From: Tridacna crocea
Lineage: Eukaryota > Mollusca > Bivalvia > Cardiida > Cardiidae
DNA: 64,000 nucleotides
Direction of reading: 5' to 3'
NCBI GenBank assembly: GCA_943736015.1
Contig: OX031061.1
Span: 57,976,192 to 58,040,191 of the forward strand
Below the pieces are notes generated by a model, which made no database searches, was not told where the DNA came from, and saw only the letters and a list, made by a program, of their open reading frames with translations. The first letter of the stretch is position 1; every line of letters begins with the position of its first letter. The position numbers were made by a program, and so were the translations under genes. Below are positions 24,385 to 35,265 of this stretch, piece after piece.

Positions 24385-24643
24385 TGTGACCTGTTATACA
24401 AAATGAGACCATCTGGGAACTGTGAAAAGTGTCAACCCTGGTCAAACTGTGTGAATTGCACAGGCTGACCAGGGCTGACACTTTCTTTAATGTATATTTT
24501 CTGTATGAAAAGTGGTCATTCTACCTTGTTATACAATCATTTTTCAACTGTCAGCTTAAATTGACCTGCATTGTCCTTGGCCTGTTTTCATCTAATTGAT
24601 GTACGGAATTCCCAGATTGTCCCATTCTGCGTGATGGGTCACA
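24385..24643 (+). mobile_element. MITE with TGTGACC...GGGTCACA inverted ends
   Basis: About 35-bp imperfect terminal inverted repeats (TGTGACCTGTTATAC... against TGTGACCCATCACGC..., both leading to ATCTGGGAA). A second internal inverted repeat, AGTGTCAACCCTGGTCA / TGACCAGGGCTGACACT, is also present. Same family at 52803-53047 and, partial and reversed, at 60227-60395. Confidence 0.8.
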
Positions 24644-24734
24644 TTTAAATGATGACCAGCGTGGTGTGATGCATCAAGGAGATGATTTGACTCTTGTATT
24701 GCTAGAGTATGGCTCATATACTTTTTCTCTTCAT

Positions 24735-25400
24735 CAGGTACAATGGGTAATTGGGTCTGCTAATGCCAGGATAGAAAAGAAACTGCAAATATTCATCCAA
24801 GGCACTTCCGACAAACCATGTGCCTTATACTGGTGATTGTGTGAGAATAGTCCTTACTATCACCAACAATTATCATACCCCTCCCATTGAGTCAACCCAC
24901 TAGTCATTCTGTGGATGAAGCTGAGGCAACAAAAATGCTCTATTTATCACAAGAAGTGAATTCACTCCAGTGCTACATAGAAGAAAAAAATCTGTTATGG
25001 AAAGCATCTCCTTGGAAGCAAATAACCAATACTCATTTTTTAGACTTTCCAACATCGAGTGAGGACCAACTGCGTGATATAACATGTGGATCATAACAGC
25101 TGAAACCTAGCTCCCCTTATATTCAAGGACACACAGACATTGACAGTGACTTACTGTTTTATAAAGACGACCCAACTTTATTGCACATTAAGATTCAGGG
25201 CAGACACATTGCTTTCAGAGAATACACAGTTTGGATATGTTACATCAATGATGAAATATTGTTTCATGGTTTTGTTTATGCTGTGCTGGAGCAAGAGTAG
25301 TTGGTGTTTGTTCCTACACTGCAGCTATGTTGTGGTATCTTGGTGGGGCTTGATTTTCAGGAAAGAAACTGTTTGGTGTTCATGACCCTCGAAAGACTGT
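24735..25400 (+). pseudogene. Decayed DDE-transposase-like / SWIM protein fragment
   Basis: Pieces in different frames resemble a DDE superfamily endonuclease tail followed by a SWIM-like domain. They are a VQWVIGSANARIEK-like stretch near 24738, a VPYTGDCVRIV-like stretch near 24820, an open segment 24887-25096, a TAA, the same frame continuing to 25303, and ARVVGVCSYTAAMLWYLGGA in a shifted frame near 25290-25350. Family members have C-S-H where this copy has C-S-Y. Multiple stops and shifts make it a fossil. The family identification rests on remembered motif patterns, not a search. Confidence 0.55.
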
Positions 25401-26091
25401 TGATGATACAGCAGTTATTAGAGTCCATTGACGAGTGTGAAAGTGATAGGATTTTGATACAGAAGAATAACCACTTGGTGTATTTCTACCTTTACTGATG
25501 TAAGCACCCTTTCATGATTTCGCAAACAGAATTATACCATGATAAGACAGCTTCTGCAGAAGTTTTCCGATCAGAGTCCTGTTTTAGCATAATGTATTGT
25601 TGACCAGAACTTATGCTATTGGCTACAATATTATAATCCATTTTTAATGACCCATTATGCAAAATCTATTTAATCTCAAGCCTAGTGGACAATGTGTTTG
25701 CATGAATGGTCGACGGGTAAATGTTAATGATTGGTATAATTCTACTCAACCTGGCATGCATTATTACCCTAGAAACCTCAATTTAGACATAGATTACTCT
25801 GTGTTTTGTCTGGTCTCAAGTGGCTCATATAGGCTTCTGTATTCTTTTTTGTCCATGAAATTGACATTTGTAAGGGAAAAAAAAAGACAATTTTATTACT
25901 TGGAGAATCTGGTTTCCATGGCAACTTAATAGGAATTACAAATATTTGAGGAAAAAAAATAATGATTTCACTGGTCAAGGAAATATAACATATTTTATAG
26001 CGTTATTTTCCCAATTTTGATTTATTTGCATTGGTTTCCATGTTATCCTGAAGTTAAACACTGCCTTCAGCATGGAACAATATTTTTTTTA

Positions 26092-27895
26092 ACTCGGCTT
26101 AGCACAAATTGTGATCGCCCTATGTCTGGCGTCCGGCATCCGTCATCTGTCGTCCGTCAACAATTTCTTTAAACATCTTCTCCTCCTAAACAACTGGGCC
26201 AATCTTCATGAAACTTGGCAGGAATGTTCCTTGGGTGAAGCTCTACCAAAATTGTCCAAAGAATTTAATTCCACCCATAACTGTGCTTGCTATGGCAACA
26301 AAAAAAAAAAAAAACGAAATCTTTGAAAATCTTCTCCTCTACAACTAGAAGGGGTAGAGCTTTGATATTTAGTATGTAGCATCTCCTAATGGACCTCTAC
26401 CAAGTTTGTTCAAATTATGCCCCTAGGGTCAAAACTGGTCCCATCCCGGGTGTCACTAGTTTGAGCATAGGAACAAAGAGAAAAACTTTAAAAATCTTCT
26501 CCTCTGAAACTTGAAGGCATAGAGCTGTGATATTTGGTATGTAGCATCTTCTAGTGGACCTCTACCAAGTTTGTTCAAATTATGCCCCTGGGGTCAAACT
26601 GGCCCCACCCTGGGGGTCACAAGTTTGAGCATAGGAACAAAGAAGGAAAACTTTTAAAATCTTCTCCTCTGAAACTTGAAGGCGTAGAGCTTTGATATTT
26701 GGTATGTGGCATCTCCTAGTGGACCTCTACCAAGTTTGTATAAATTATGTCCCTAGGGGTCAAAACTGGCCCAACCCCGGGGATCACAAATTTGAGCATA
26801 GGAACAAAGAAGGAAAACTTTAAAATTCTTTTCCTCAGAAACTAGAAAGCATAGAGCTTTGATATTTGGTCTGTTGTATCTCCTAGTGGACCTCTACCAA
26901 GTTTATTCAAATGATGTCCCTGGGGTCAAAACTGGCCCCATCCCGGGTGTCACTAGTTTGAGCATAGGAACAAAGAAGGAAAACTTTAAAATTCTTCTTC
27001 TCTGAAACTAGATGGCGTAGAGCTTTGATATTTGGTATGTGACATCTCCTAGTGGACCTGTACCAAGTTTCTTTAAATCATGCCCGTGGGGTCAAACCTG
27101 GCCCAGCCCCGGAGGTCACAAGTTCGAACATAGGAACAATGAAAGAAAATTTTGAACTTCTTCTTCTCTAAAACTAGAAGGCATAGAGGTATGATATTTG
27201 GCATGTAGCAATTCCTAGTGGATCTCTACCAAGTTTGTTCATATTGTGCCCTTGGGGTCAAAACTGGCCCTGCCTCGGGGGGGTCATAGTTTCGAACATA
27301 GCAACAAAGAAGGAAAACTTTAGAAATCTTCTCTGAAACTTTAAGGTGCTGAGCTTTGATATTTGGTATGCAGAATCTTCTAGTGGACCTCTACCAAGTT
27401 TGGTCATATAATGTCCCTGGTGTCAAAACTGGCTATGCCCCGGAGGTCACAGGTTGGAACATAGGAACAAAGAAGGAAAATTTTATAATTCTTTTTCTCT
27501 TAAACTGGAAGGTGTAGAGCTTTGATACTTGGTATGTAGCATCTTTGAGTGGACCTCTACCAAGTTTGTTCCAAGGATGCTGTTTTGGTTAAAATTGACC
27601 CAGCCCCGGGGACCACAAGTTCGAACATAGGACAATGAAGGAAAATGTAAAATTCTTCTTTGAAACTGGAAGGTGTAGAGCTTTGATATTTGATTGCCCT
27701 ATGTCCGGCGTCTGTCCCCCGTCAACAATTTCTTTAAACATCTTCTTCTCCTAACCCATTGGGCCAATCTTGATGAAACTTGGCAGGGATGTTCCTTGGG
27801 TGAAGCTTTACCAAAGTTGCTCAAAGAATTGAATTTCACTCATAAGCTATAGTCTAAGGTGAGCGTTCCAGGGCCAATGGCCCTGTTGTTATTCA
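26092..27895 (+). mobile_element. Dispersed element with eight roughly 165-bp internal repeats
   Basis: Starts ACTCGGCTTAGCACAAATTG and ends GGTGAGCGTTCCAGGGCCAATGGCCCTGTTGTT, a hairpin end like that of 2667-3400. Internal units carry GATATTTGGTATGTAGCATC near 26365, 26530, 26693, 26858, 27028, 27197, 27358 and 27524. The opening block CAACAATTTCTTTAAACATC recurs near 27723. A 50-bp stray piece lies at 29350-29400. Confidence 0.8.
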
Positions 27896-28135
27896 TTGAA
27901 GCATAGATTATAACATACAGGACATGATCACAGCCCCACCTTCCAAACTCTGTCCGAAGACAAATGATAGTCATTTGAACAGGATCAATTTTGAGAACTC
28001 TCGTTGCTTAGTATTCTTTTGACAGTGCTTATATGGGAAAGCAGCCAGTGGTTTCCATTTTAGAAAGACCAATGTGCAAATCTATGTTAGAAAACTATCA
28101 GTACATGGATTTATGAACCTTAGGAAAAAAAAAAG

Positions 28136-28483
28136 GTTTTTTAAGCTGAAAATGCTGATACCGCATTTCCTCCTTTCACCACAATGTTTACTACCTTTTC
28201 AAAGACAATTCCTATAATTTGTTGTCTGCAGATGCTTTAACCATACAGCACACTATCCCAAGTTATTAAGCCATAGGAAAAAGCTTTTGAAAACATGCTG
28301 GGAAAAGGAGAAAATGCTGTCAAGCACCATTTTCTCCTTTTCCCCACTTAGTTTTCTACCCAAATAGAGACAAAAACGACAAAAAGAGTTACATGTACTT
28401 GATATGCATCTAATTTTTCCTATGCAAATGCTTTCAATTTGGATGAGTCTAACTTTTAATCGATCATCTAAGTAAAATGTTAA
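28136..28483 (-). mobile_element. Two degenerate P1-like copies
   Basis: 28136-28240 keeps a worn hairpin and TTGTTGTCTGCAGATGC. 28237-28483 keeps GAAAACATGCTGGGAAAAGG, its partner arm and CAAATGCTTTCAATTTGG. Confidence 0.6.
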
Positions 28484-28633
28484 GGTGTGGTTCTTATAGA
28501 CATGCTTTCTATTTCTAGATTATCTCTAAAATTAGAACCACCCATTTCCCATGCTCTTTCGACGTCCCGGGAAGAAGTTAACAAAGTCCCATCTTTACCC
28601 TCCACAGAACCCAGAAACATGCATGGTTGAGTA

Positions 28634-29350
28634 TAGGACAAAACCGCCCTAGGACAAAACCCCCATAGGATAAAAGCCCCCCTAGGACAAAACCCCCCAT
28701 CATATATAAAAAGTATATAAATTTGAGAAAACACACATAATTTGCAAACAGTTTTAAAGTATTCAAAACAAGGAATTTAAGGAAAAAATATCAAACATGA
28801 AAGGCAAAAAATGATTTAGATATTGTCTTATTTTAATTTGTAACTCAAGTTTGTTGATAGTTTCTATTGATATAACACCTATACAGACTTGGGTAAGACA
28901 GGTGTTGAGAAGGGATTAAGACACCCGATTTGCAAGATTACATCTGTCATATTCACTTATGTTTAGTAGTAGATTTGAACATGACAAAGCACCAAAATAA
29001 GAAAAAAAATTTAAATGAATTTATTATGAATGTATACAGAAAACAGCACATTTTTGGTCATAAAGCACAATTTAAAAAAAAAAAACATACATTTGTGATC
29101 ATAAAGCACAATTTTAAGAAAAAAAAATTCTTATCAAATCAATTTAAACAAAAACATTATTTTTTACAACCCCCACAAGTATTTAAAGCAGTAAATTTTA
29201 TTGAACTTCAACATGATTCTACAAAAAGTATCATTTTGAAACCATGGGGATTTTGTCCACTTTTCAGTTAAGGGTATGGGGGTTTTGTCCATGGGGGTTT
29301 TGTCCATGGGGTTTTTGTCCTAGGGGGGTTTTGTCCTAGGGGGGTTTTGT
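28634..29350. mobile_element. Foldback element with tandem AGGACAAAACCCCC arms
   Basis: The left arm (28634-28699) has four units like AGGACAAAACCCCC; the right arm (29244-29350) has about six inverted units GGGGGTTTTGTCC. The 540-bp interior is AT-rich and has no transposase. Confidence 0.75.
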
Positions 29351-29464
29351 CATATGATGTCCCTGGCGTCAAAACTGGCCATACCCCAGGCCCTGGCACC
29401 TCAAGTCAAGGGCATCACGGTTACAGGAAAACCAAAAGTCCTAGTGCAAAGTAAGTACTATTAA

Positions 29465-29640
29465 ATTAGCTCTGGCTTTTTTACCTATGGCCTTATTACC
29501 TATGGCTTTTTTACCATTCTACTTTTGGCTTTTTTACCTATGGCTTTTTTACCATTTTACTTTTGGCTTTTTTACCTATGGCCTTTTTACCTATTGCCTT
29601 TTTACGTATGGCTTTTTTACCTCTGGCTTTTTTACCGCAC
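29465..29640. repeat. Minisatellite of GGCTTTTTTACCTAT units
   Basis: About ten imperfect 16-21 bp units (TATGGCTTTTTTACC, with CATTCTACTTTTGG spacers). Confidence 0.9.
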
Positions 29641-29644
29641 ACTA

Positions 29645-29870
29645 TTAAATCATTACCAAACAACAAAATTTTGATTTGTCAGAGTCGAAAGTATTTGCAC
29701 ACAACAAAATAAAAGTGGCTAAAAATTTGAAATTTGTTATATGAAGGGTAGAAAACATTGAGGGAAAAGGAGAAAATGCTGTAAACCAGCATTTTCTCCT
29801 TTTCCCACAATGTTTTCTAAAGGCTTCTTTTTCAGGGTCGTCAAAAGTAGGGATTGTGTGGTAATGGGTT
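29645..29870 (+). mobile_element. P1 element
   Basis: TTAA at 29645-29648; right end GGTAATGGGTTA(T), last base mutated. Complete palindrome. Confidence 0.87.
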
Positions 29871-30064
29871 ATCATCAAAGAGAAAATGTCCAACTCCAAA
29901 AAATGAGTTTTGGCAAGATAAATGAAAATTACCATGATCATTTAATTCCACCTCAAGAAATATGTAACTTTAACAACAAAAAACAATGGTAATTATATCA
30001 TAAGGCTTATGGTCAGTGTCAATGATAATACCGTTCAATAAGGGGGCCATAAAACCCCACCAGT

Positions 30065-30290
30065 TTACTCTTTACCTCACAACAATATTTTAGGCTTGTC
30101 CAAGTCGAAAGCCATCTAGGCTTTTAACAACCCTGTAAAAAAAGGAAAAAATAGAAAACCTTGTGGGTAAACAAGAAGTTACTGGTAAACAGCATTTTCT
30201 CCTTCTCAAACAATGTTTTTTTCCCTTCCAAAAACAAAAATGAAATATGGACCTATCAAAAATCTTTCATTTGGTAAAGAGATCAGGAGA
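30065..30290 (+). mobile_element. Degenerate mosaic P1-like copy
   Basis: Left end CTTTACCTCACAACAATATT; the central hairpin is only partly matched; right end CATTTGGTAAAGAG. Confidence 0.5.
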
Positions 30291-30326
30291 GCATCTGAAA
30301 AACAAAGGATGTTTCAATAAGTTTGT

Positions 30327-30555
30327 TTAACCCATTACCACACAATCCCTACTTTTGACGATCCTGAGAAAGAAGCCTTCAGAAAACATTGTGGGAAAAG
30401 GAGAAAATGCTGGTAACCAGCATTTTCTCCTTTTCCCACAAAGTTTTCTCCTCTATCAAAGAAATATTACATTATTTGAGCCACTATGAAATTATCATCT
30501 ACAAATGCTTCCGATTTGGATAGGTCTAAAATTCTGCTTTGTGGTAAAGGGTTAA
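30327..30555 (-). mobile_element. P1 element
   Basis: TTAA at 30327-30330 and 30552-30555; 33-nt arms with one mismatch. Confidence 0.9.
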
Positions 30556-30756
30556 GAGTTTAGTTAAGAAACACCACATCACTTTCCTTTGATCTGGGGA
30601 GGGATCTGATGGGGTCATAAATTACTCCATATCAATCAATCAATCAATCAATAAAGTTTATTTGTTCAAATCATACATACATGATATCACACAAGATACT
30701 GCAAGTAATCCAAATTCAAAGCATTTCCAGTCAGCATATACACCTACTGAAAGGGG

Positions 30757-31310
30757 TTAGCCCTTTACCAAACAATCCCTTGTTCGTATGACCCAAGGGA
30801 AGAGGCTTTTTGAAAAGATTATGGGAAAAGGAGAAAATCTTCCTGATATAATGATTTCTGACTCTGATACAGTAGAAAATATTGTAGGAAAAGGAGAAAA
30901 TGCATTTATCAGCATTTTCCCACAATGTTTTCAATAGGCTTCTTTCTCGGGGCGTTAAAAGTTGTCATTGTATTGTAAAGGGTTTATCTTTACCACATAA
31001 TCCTGATGTTCAATTATCAACCAAAAATCTTCCAAAAACAGCTTTTCTCATATGAATTACATTGTCATTTGCATCTGTTTTCAGTTTTAACTAGTCTGAA
31101 ATTATATTGTTTAGCAGAGTTAAATTTAAGTGAAAAGGGAAAAAAATGCTGGATTTATAACATATTTCAAGTTTTTCCACAATGTTTACAAAAGTGCTTT
31201 TTTTTTATTTTATTGTTAACAAAGGCATTCATTTCATTTACGCATTACCATACAGCAAAATTTTAGATCTATCCAAATTAAAAGCATTTGTAGACGACAT
31301 TTACAACACA
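30757..31310. mobile_element. Cluster of three degenerate P1-like pieces
   Basis: 30757-30987 (GGGAAAAGGAGAAAATC and a second GGAAAAGGAGAAAATGC), 30985-31240 (worn, - sense) and 31239-31310 (left end, + sense). The order suggests repeated insertion and decay. A short (ATCA)n run is at 30632-30655. Confidence 0.5.
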
Positions 31311-31318
31311 ATCCTGAG

Positions 31319-31655
31319 TTTAACCTTTACCAAACAATGTCTGGTTTTTAGACCTTGAGATAGAAGCCTTTTAAAAACATTGTGGGTAAAGGAGAAAATG
31401 CTGGTAGCCAGCATTTTCTCCTTTCCTATAGTGTTTTCTACCCTGCTGCAAAGAAATTCCAATTTTTGAGCAACATTTATTTTGTTGTCTGCAAAATGCT
31501 TTCTATTTGGACCAGTCTAAAATTTTGTTTGGTAAAGAGTTTAACCACCTTGAGGATAATGGCTTTTGAAAACATCGTGGTAAAAGGAGAAGATACTGTT
31601 AACCAGTCTTTTCCCCATTTTCCAAAACGTTTTTACCCTCCCAAAAATGAGCATG
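31319..31655 (-). mobile_element. P1 element plus an adjoining partial P1
   Basis: 31319-31543 is complete, with a degraded right arm (CCTATAGTG); 31541-31655 is a second, right-truncated copy directly attached. Confidence 0.75.
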
Positions 31656-31693
31656 ATTTTTTTACTTGGCTCATTTGCTATCAGCACATGGTT

Positions 31694-31922
31694 TTAACTC
31701 ATTACCAAACTACAATATTTTAGGGTTGTCCAAATTGAAAGCATTTGCAAACGACAAAATAAAAGTGACTGAAAATTTGAAATTTGTTTTGTGAAGAGTA
31801 GAAAACATTGTGGGAAAAGGAGAAAATGCTGGTTACCAGCATTTTCTCCATTTCCCACAATGTTTTCTAAAGGCTTCTTTCTCAGGGGCGTCAAAAGTAG
31901 GGATTGTGTGGTAATGGGTTAA
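31694..31922 (+). mobile_element. P1 element
   Basis: TTAA at 31694-31697 and 31919-31922; the palindrome has one mismatch. Confidence 0.92.
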
Positions 31923-32357
31923 TTTTTGGAATAGTCTAAAATTCTGTCATTGGGTACATAGTCAACCCTCTCACAATAAGATGAACAGAGGCTGCGGTGT
32001 TACAATCACATTGTTGTGTTTACAGGAATCTACACCAAGAAAGCCATGAAAAACTTCAAAAGTCTCGAGGCTCATCACCAGTTCACAGCTGGCTGGTTTC
32101 AGACTGTGTTTCATGTGAAGCCCAGTCACTCAACGACATTGGTGCTAAAGGTTATTGTCCGACCCTCGTGGAAAGTCAATGATGAAGCTCATAGTCCTTG
32201 GGTAGCTGTTGACCCAGACTGTACAGTCCTGACTGCCAACTGTAACAACAAGGCAGGGTAAGTTTGAATATAGATTGATTGAATGGTATTTACTTTACTT
32301 TTGGCATAATTTCAGTTGTATCATGGCAACAGCTCACATATTCATATTTGACTTGGC

Positions 32358-32588
32358 TTAAACCCGTTGCCATACAGCAGAATTTTAGAGCTATCCAAAT
32401 TAAAAGCATTTACAGACGACAATTTCAAAGTGACTAAAATGGTGCAATTTTGCTTTGATAAGGTAGGAAGCTTTGCGGGAAAAAGAAAAAAAAATGCTGG
32501 TTACCAGCATTTTCTCCTTTTCCCACAGTGTTTTCAAGAAGCTTCTTTCTCGGGTGTTAAAAGTTGTCTTAGTGTGGTAAGGGGTTAA
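32358..32588 (+). mobile_element. P1 element in the intron of the YqaJ/SWIM pseudogene
   Basis: TTAA-bounded (32358-32361, 32585-32588); it lies between the two SWIM-coding exons. Confidence 0.85.
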
Positions 32589-32910
32589 GCAGTGCTAGGA
32601 AGGTGCTATGCATTGTCATGCCCAAAAACACTCATGAAAAACCCAACCATGCTTGAACATGGGGCTTCCAGTAAACGGGCTTTACATTGAGTCCTGAAGG
32701 ACGCCATTTAAATGCTGTCCAGTGAGACGTGGCAAAATTTTGTTACATGTATGTTGCAAAGGATGAAACCAATGCAATGAGTGGTCTGTCTGGAAGGAAA
32801 TTCAGTTTATACATGTGTATCTGTAACAAGCTCTTCATTCTGTTTAGCAGGTATGAATAACTAAATTGAACCACAATTCGCAGACAACCTCAAGTCTAAG
32901 AGGCCCTTAG

Positions 32911-33490
32911 AAATAACTCTATCAAATGGCAATTTCATACACTTGTCCAAATTAATGCCCAGCATCTGCAAAGGACCAAATAAATGCAATTCAAAAATTG
33001 AATTTTTAGGGGGAAGAGAATTTATTGTGAAAAAATGAGAAAATGCCACTTATTAGTATTTCCTTCCTTTCCCACAATGTTTTCAAAAGCTTTTGTTTGT
33101 CAGTGTTGTAAACTCATGGACACAATGAAAAATTTTTGGACCTGTCCAAATGAAGAAATTTTGCACAAGAGAAAAGAAATTGGACCCAAAAGTTGATTTC
33201 ATTTTTTGAGTGGTTAGAAAAGGTGGGAAATGGAGAAAATGCTGGCTAACAGTATTCTCTCCTTTTCTCACAATGTATTTGAAATGCTTCTTTCTCGGGG
33301 TTAATGGGTTAAAGTACAAAGGCTTTCAGAAAAAATTTTGGAATAAAGGGGAAATGCTAAGAAGCAGTATTTACTCCATTTTTCAGGGTTTTGTTTCCAT
33401 GAGGCCCTAACAGTGGCAAGTTCTATCATTTAATTTTATCTACGAATGCTTTCAGTATAAAAAGAGTCTGAAACTTTGTTGCCAGATGAC
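32911..33490. mobile_element. Three degenerate P1-like copies in the same intron
   Basis: 32911-33118 (+), 33110-33312 (+) and 33309-33490 (-, badly worn). Each keeps part of the GGAGAAAATGC hairpin and the CTTGTCCAAATT or CTTTCAGT end. Confidence 0.5.
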
Positions 33491-33953
33491 ATTGTGGTAA
33501 AGGAAAAAAAAGCTGCACAAAAGCATTTTTCCATCTCTCAGTCATTTTAAAATACGGGATTGTTTGAGAGAAGGCTACTTTATGCATATACAGTAAAGTC
33601 TTATACTTTTTTTTTTTTCTGTAATTTTCAGGCTTGGAGAATCTTGTTCCCATATTGCATCTCTATTGTTTAAAGTTGAGGCTGCTGTTAGAAATGGGTA
33701 CACAAAAGTTCCATGTACAAGCGAACCAGGCAAATGGAACCAGTGTTTTGTGAAAAAGATTCAGCCCTCGACAATTTCAAAAATGTTTTTTTTATAAAGA
33801 TGAAGTGAAGGATAGGCTAAAAAAATGTATGAAAAAAAGGAAATGTTATGCACCATCAACAGAATCCCAAAAGAGCCAATTTGTTAAAGATCTAGCTGAC
33901 AGTGGAACAAGTAATCCAGTTGGTTTAAGCCTATTTAAGGAGACATACACTCT

Positions 33954-34277
33954 ATTTTCGTTCAACACCAGCCGATATAGCTCAATAGGTAGAGCGTAGG
34001 ACTTGTGAACACAATGTCCTACAGTTTGTGGGTTCGTATCCCCGGCTGGCCAACTAAAATTACTAATAGTCTTTCGGATGAGACATTAAACCGAGGTCCC
34101 GTGTGACGGTGCTATACGTCGAGCACGTGAAAGAACCAGGCGAAGCTCTCAGTAGTTTCGACCTGTATCCTTGCACTATCCCCTGTAACAACTAACTGTC
34201 TTCTGTGGGCGTCGCTCAGATGGGCAACCGGTAGCGACGATAAATAACCGCAAATAACCAAACCAATTTTCGTTCAA
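33954..34277 (+). mobile_element. tRNA-derived SINE with 12-bp target-site duplication
   Basis: The body is 33966-34265 (300 bp), flanked by the direct repeat ATTTTCGTTCAA at 33954-33965 and 34266-34277. The head is tRNA-like, with an A-box-like TAGCTCAATAGGTAGAGC and a B-box-like GGTTCGTATCC. A conserved-looking core (TCTTTCGGATGAGACATTAA) and an A-rich tail follow. It sits in the YqaJ reading frame; body plus duplication is 312 nt, so it is frame-neutral but brings stop codons. The core may be one of the shared metazoan SINE central domains; I cannot say which. Confidence 0.9.
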
Positions 34278-35265
34278 GGAATCAGAACCAGTTAAAAGAC
34301 TGCCTATGTCCATGAAGTCTCTATTTTCAGATTCTAATACAGGACTAACGACTATAGAGCTTCATGCTAATTGTCAAAACATAAAACAAATAATGAAGGT
34401 GACTCGGGCTGAAGTCGACTACCTGGAGGAAAGCACCATCAAACAGTCCGAGTCACCAGTTTGGCATGAGCAGAGAATAGGGCATGTGACAGTATCAGTC
34501 ACACACAGTGTTCTGCACACAAAGATTGATGCTCCAGCTCCTTCAGTTAGAAGAAGATTTGCTACCCCGAAAAAAGACATTTAAATACACCAGCAGTTTT
34601 GTGGGGTCGTGATAATGAGAATGAGGCTATAAAAAACTTTACTGATGCAGTCACACAAGTGCATACAGAATGTAAAGTTGAAAAAACTGGGATGAGGATC
34701 TGTGAAGATAAACCATTTATTGGTGCATCACCAGATGCTGTTGTTAAATGTACATGTCATGGAAAATGTGTTGTAGAGGTTAAATATCCCTACAAATATA
34801 AGGACTCAATAATTGTTGAAATATTCGCTAGTAAAGAGTCTTGTTTAAACCAGTCATTAGAGCTGAAGCATGGACATCCATATTTCTCCCAGGTTCAGCA
34901 GCAGATGCTAGTTTTTCAGTGTGACTTGTGCTATTTTGTCCTTTGGACTACAAAGCAGTGTGTGATAACTACTGTCCTCAGAGACAACAATTTCCTGACG
35001 GACTTGATCAGCAAAGTGGAGAACTTTTGGACCAGATACTGCTTACCAGAGCTACTGACCCATAAAATGGTGCAGGCGCAGCAGTCAGTACTATTAATCC
35101 TTGGCGCAAATGAAAGCATTGCTCACTGTGTATGTGGAAAACCAGATGAAGTATCAGACATGATTGGCTGTGATAATGCAAACTGTAAAAACAAGTGGTT
35201 CCATTTCACATCTGCAAGTATTAAAAGGATCCTGGTACTGTAAGGACTGCAGGAGAAATAAATGA

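Larger units (their letters stand above)
32026..35265 (+). pseudogene. Broken SWIM / YqaJ-nuclease / PHD-like protein gene
   Basis: The two first exons, 32026-32257 and 33632 onward, join in frame (donor GTAAGT, acceptor TTTTCAG) and encode a SWIM-like zinc segment followed by a linker. The YqaJ-type (lambda-exonuclease-like) nuclease domain lies in 34599-35100, with GASPDAVV and VVEVKYP retaining the D...E-x-K catalytic pattern. A CxCGKPDE...GCD...C...WFHF PHD-like finger closes the protein, and its WYCKDC end is at 35233-35250 in another frame. It is broken by a frameshift at the T8 run 33786-33793 (stop at 33795), a SINE at 33966-34265, a frameshift near 34570-34585 (stop at 34582) and a frameshift near 35220. 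The expected second Cys of the SWIM CxC is Asn at about 32247-32249, and a Cys of the PHD is Ser. The family is multicopy in molluscs and may be transposon-linked (from memory). A missing upstream exon is likely. Homopolymer sequencing errors could explain one or two frameshifts but not the SINE. Confidence 0.8.

Noticed and set aside
29465-29640. Telomere-like T/C-rich repeats
   Set aside because: The unit is 16-21 bp (GGCTTTTTTACCTAT type), not TTAGGG, and irregular.
33966-34045. A tRNA gene (A- and B-box-like motifs)
   Set aside because: It continues into a SINE core and A-rich tail and is flanked by a target duplication; the second copy at 47304 behaves the same way. It is a SINE head.
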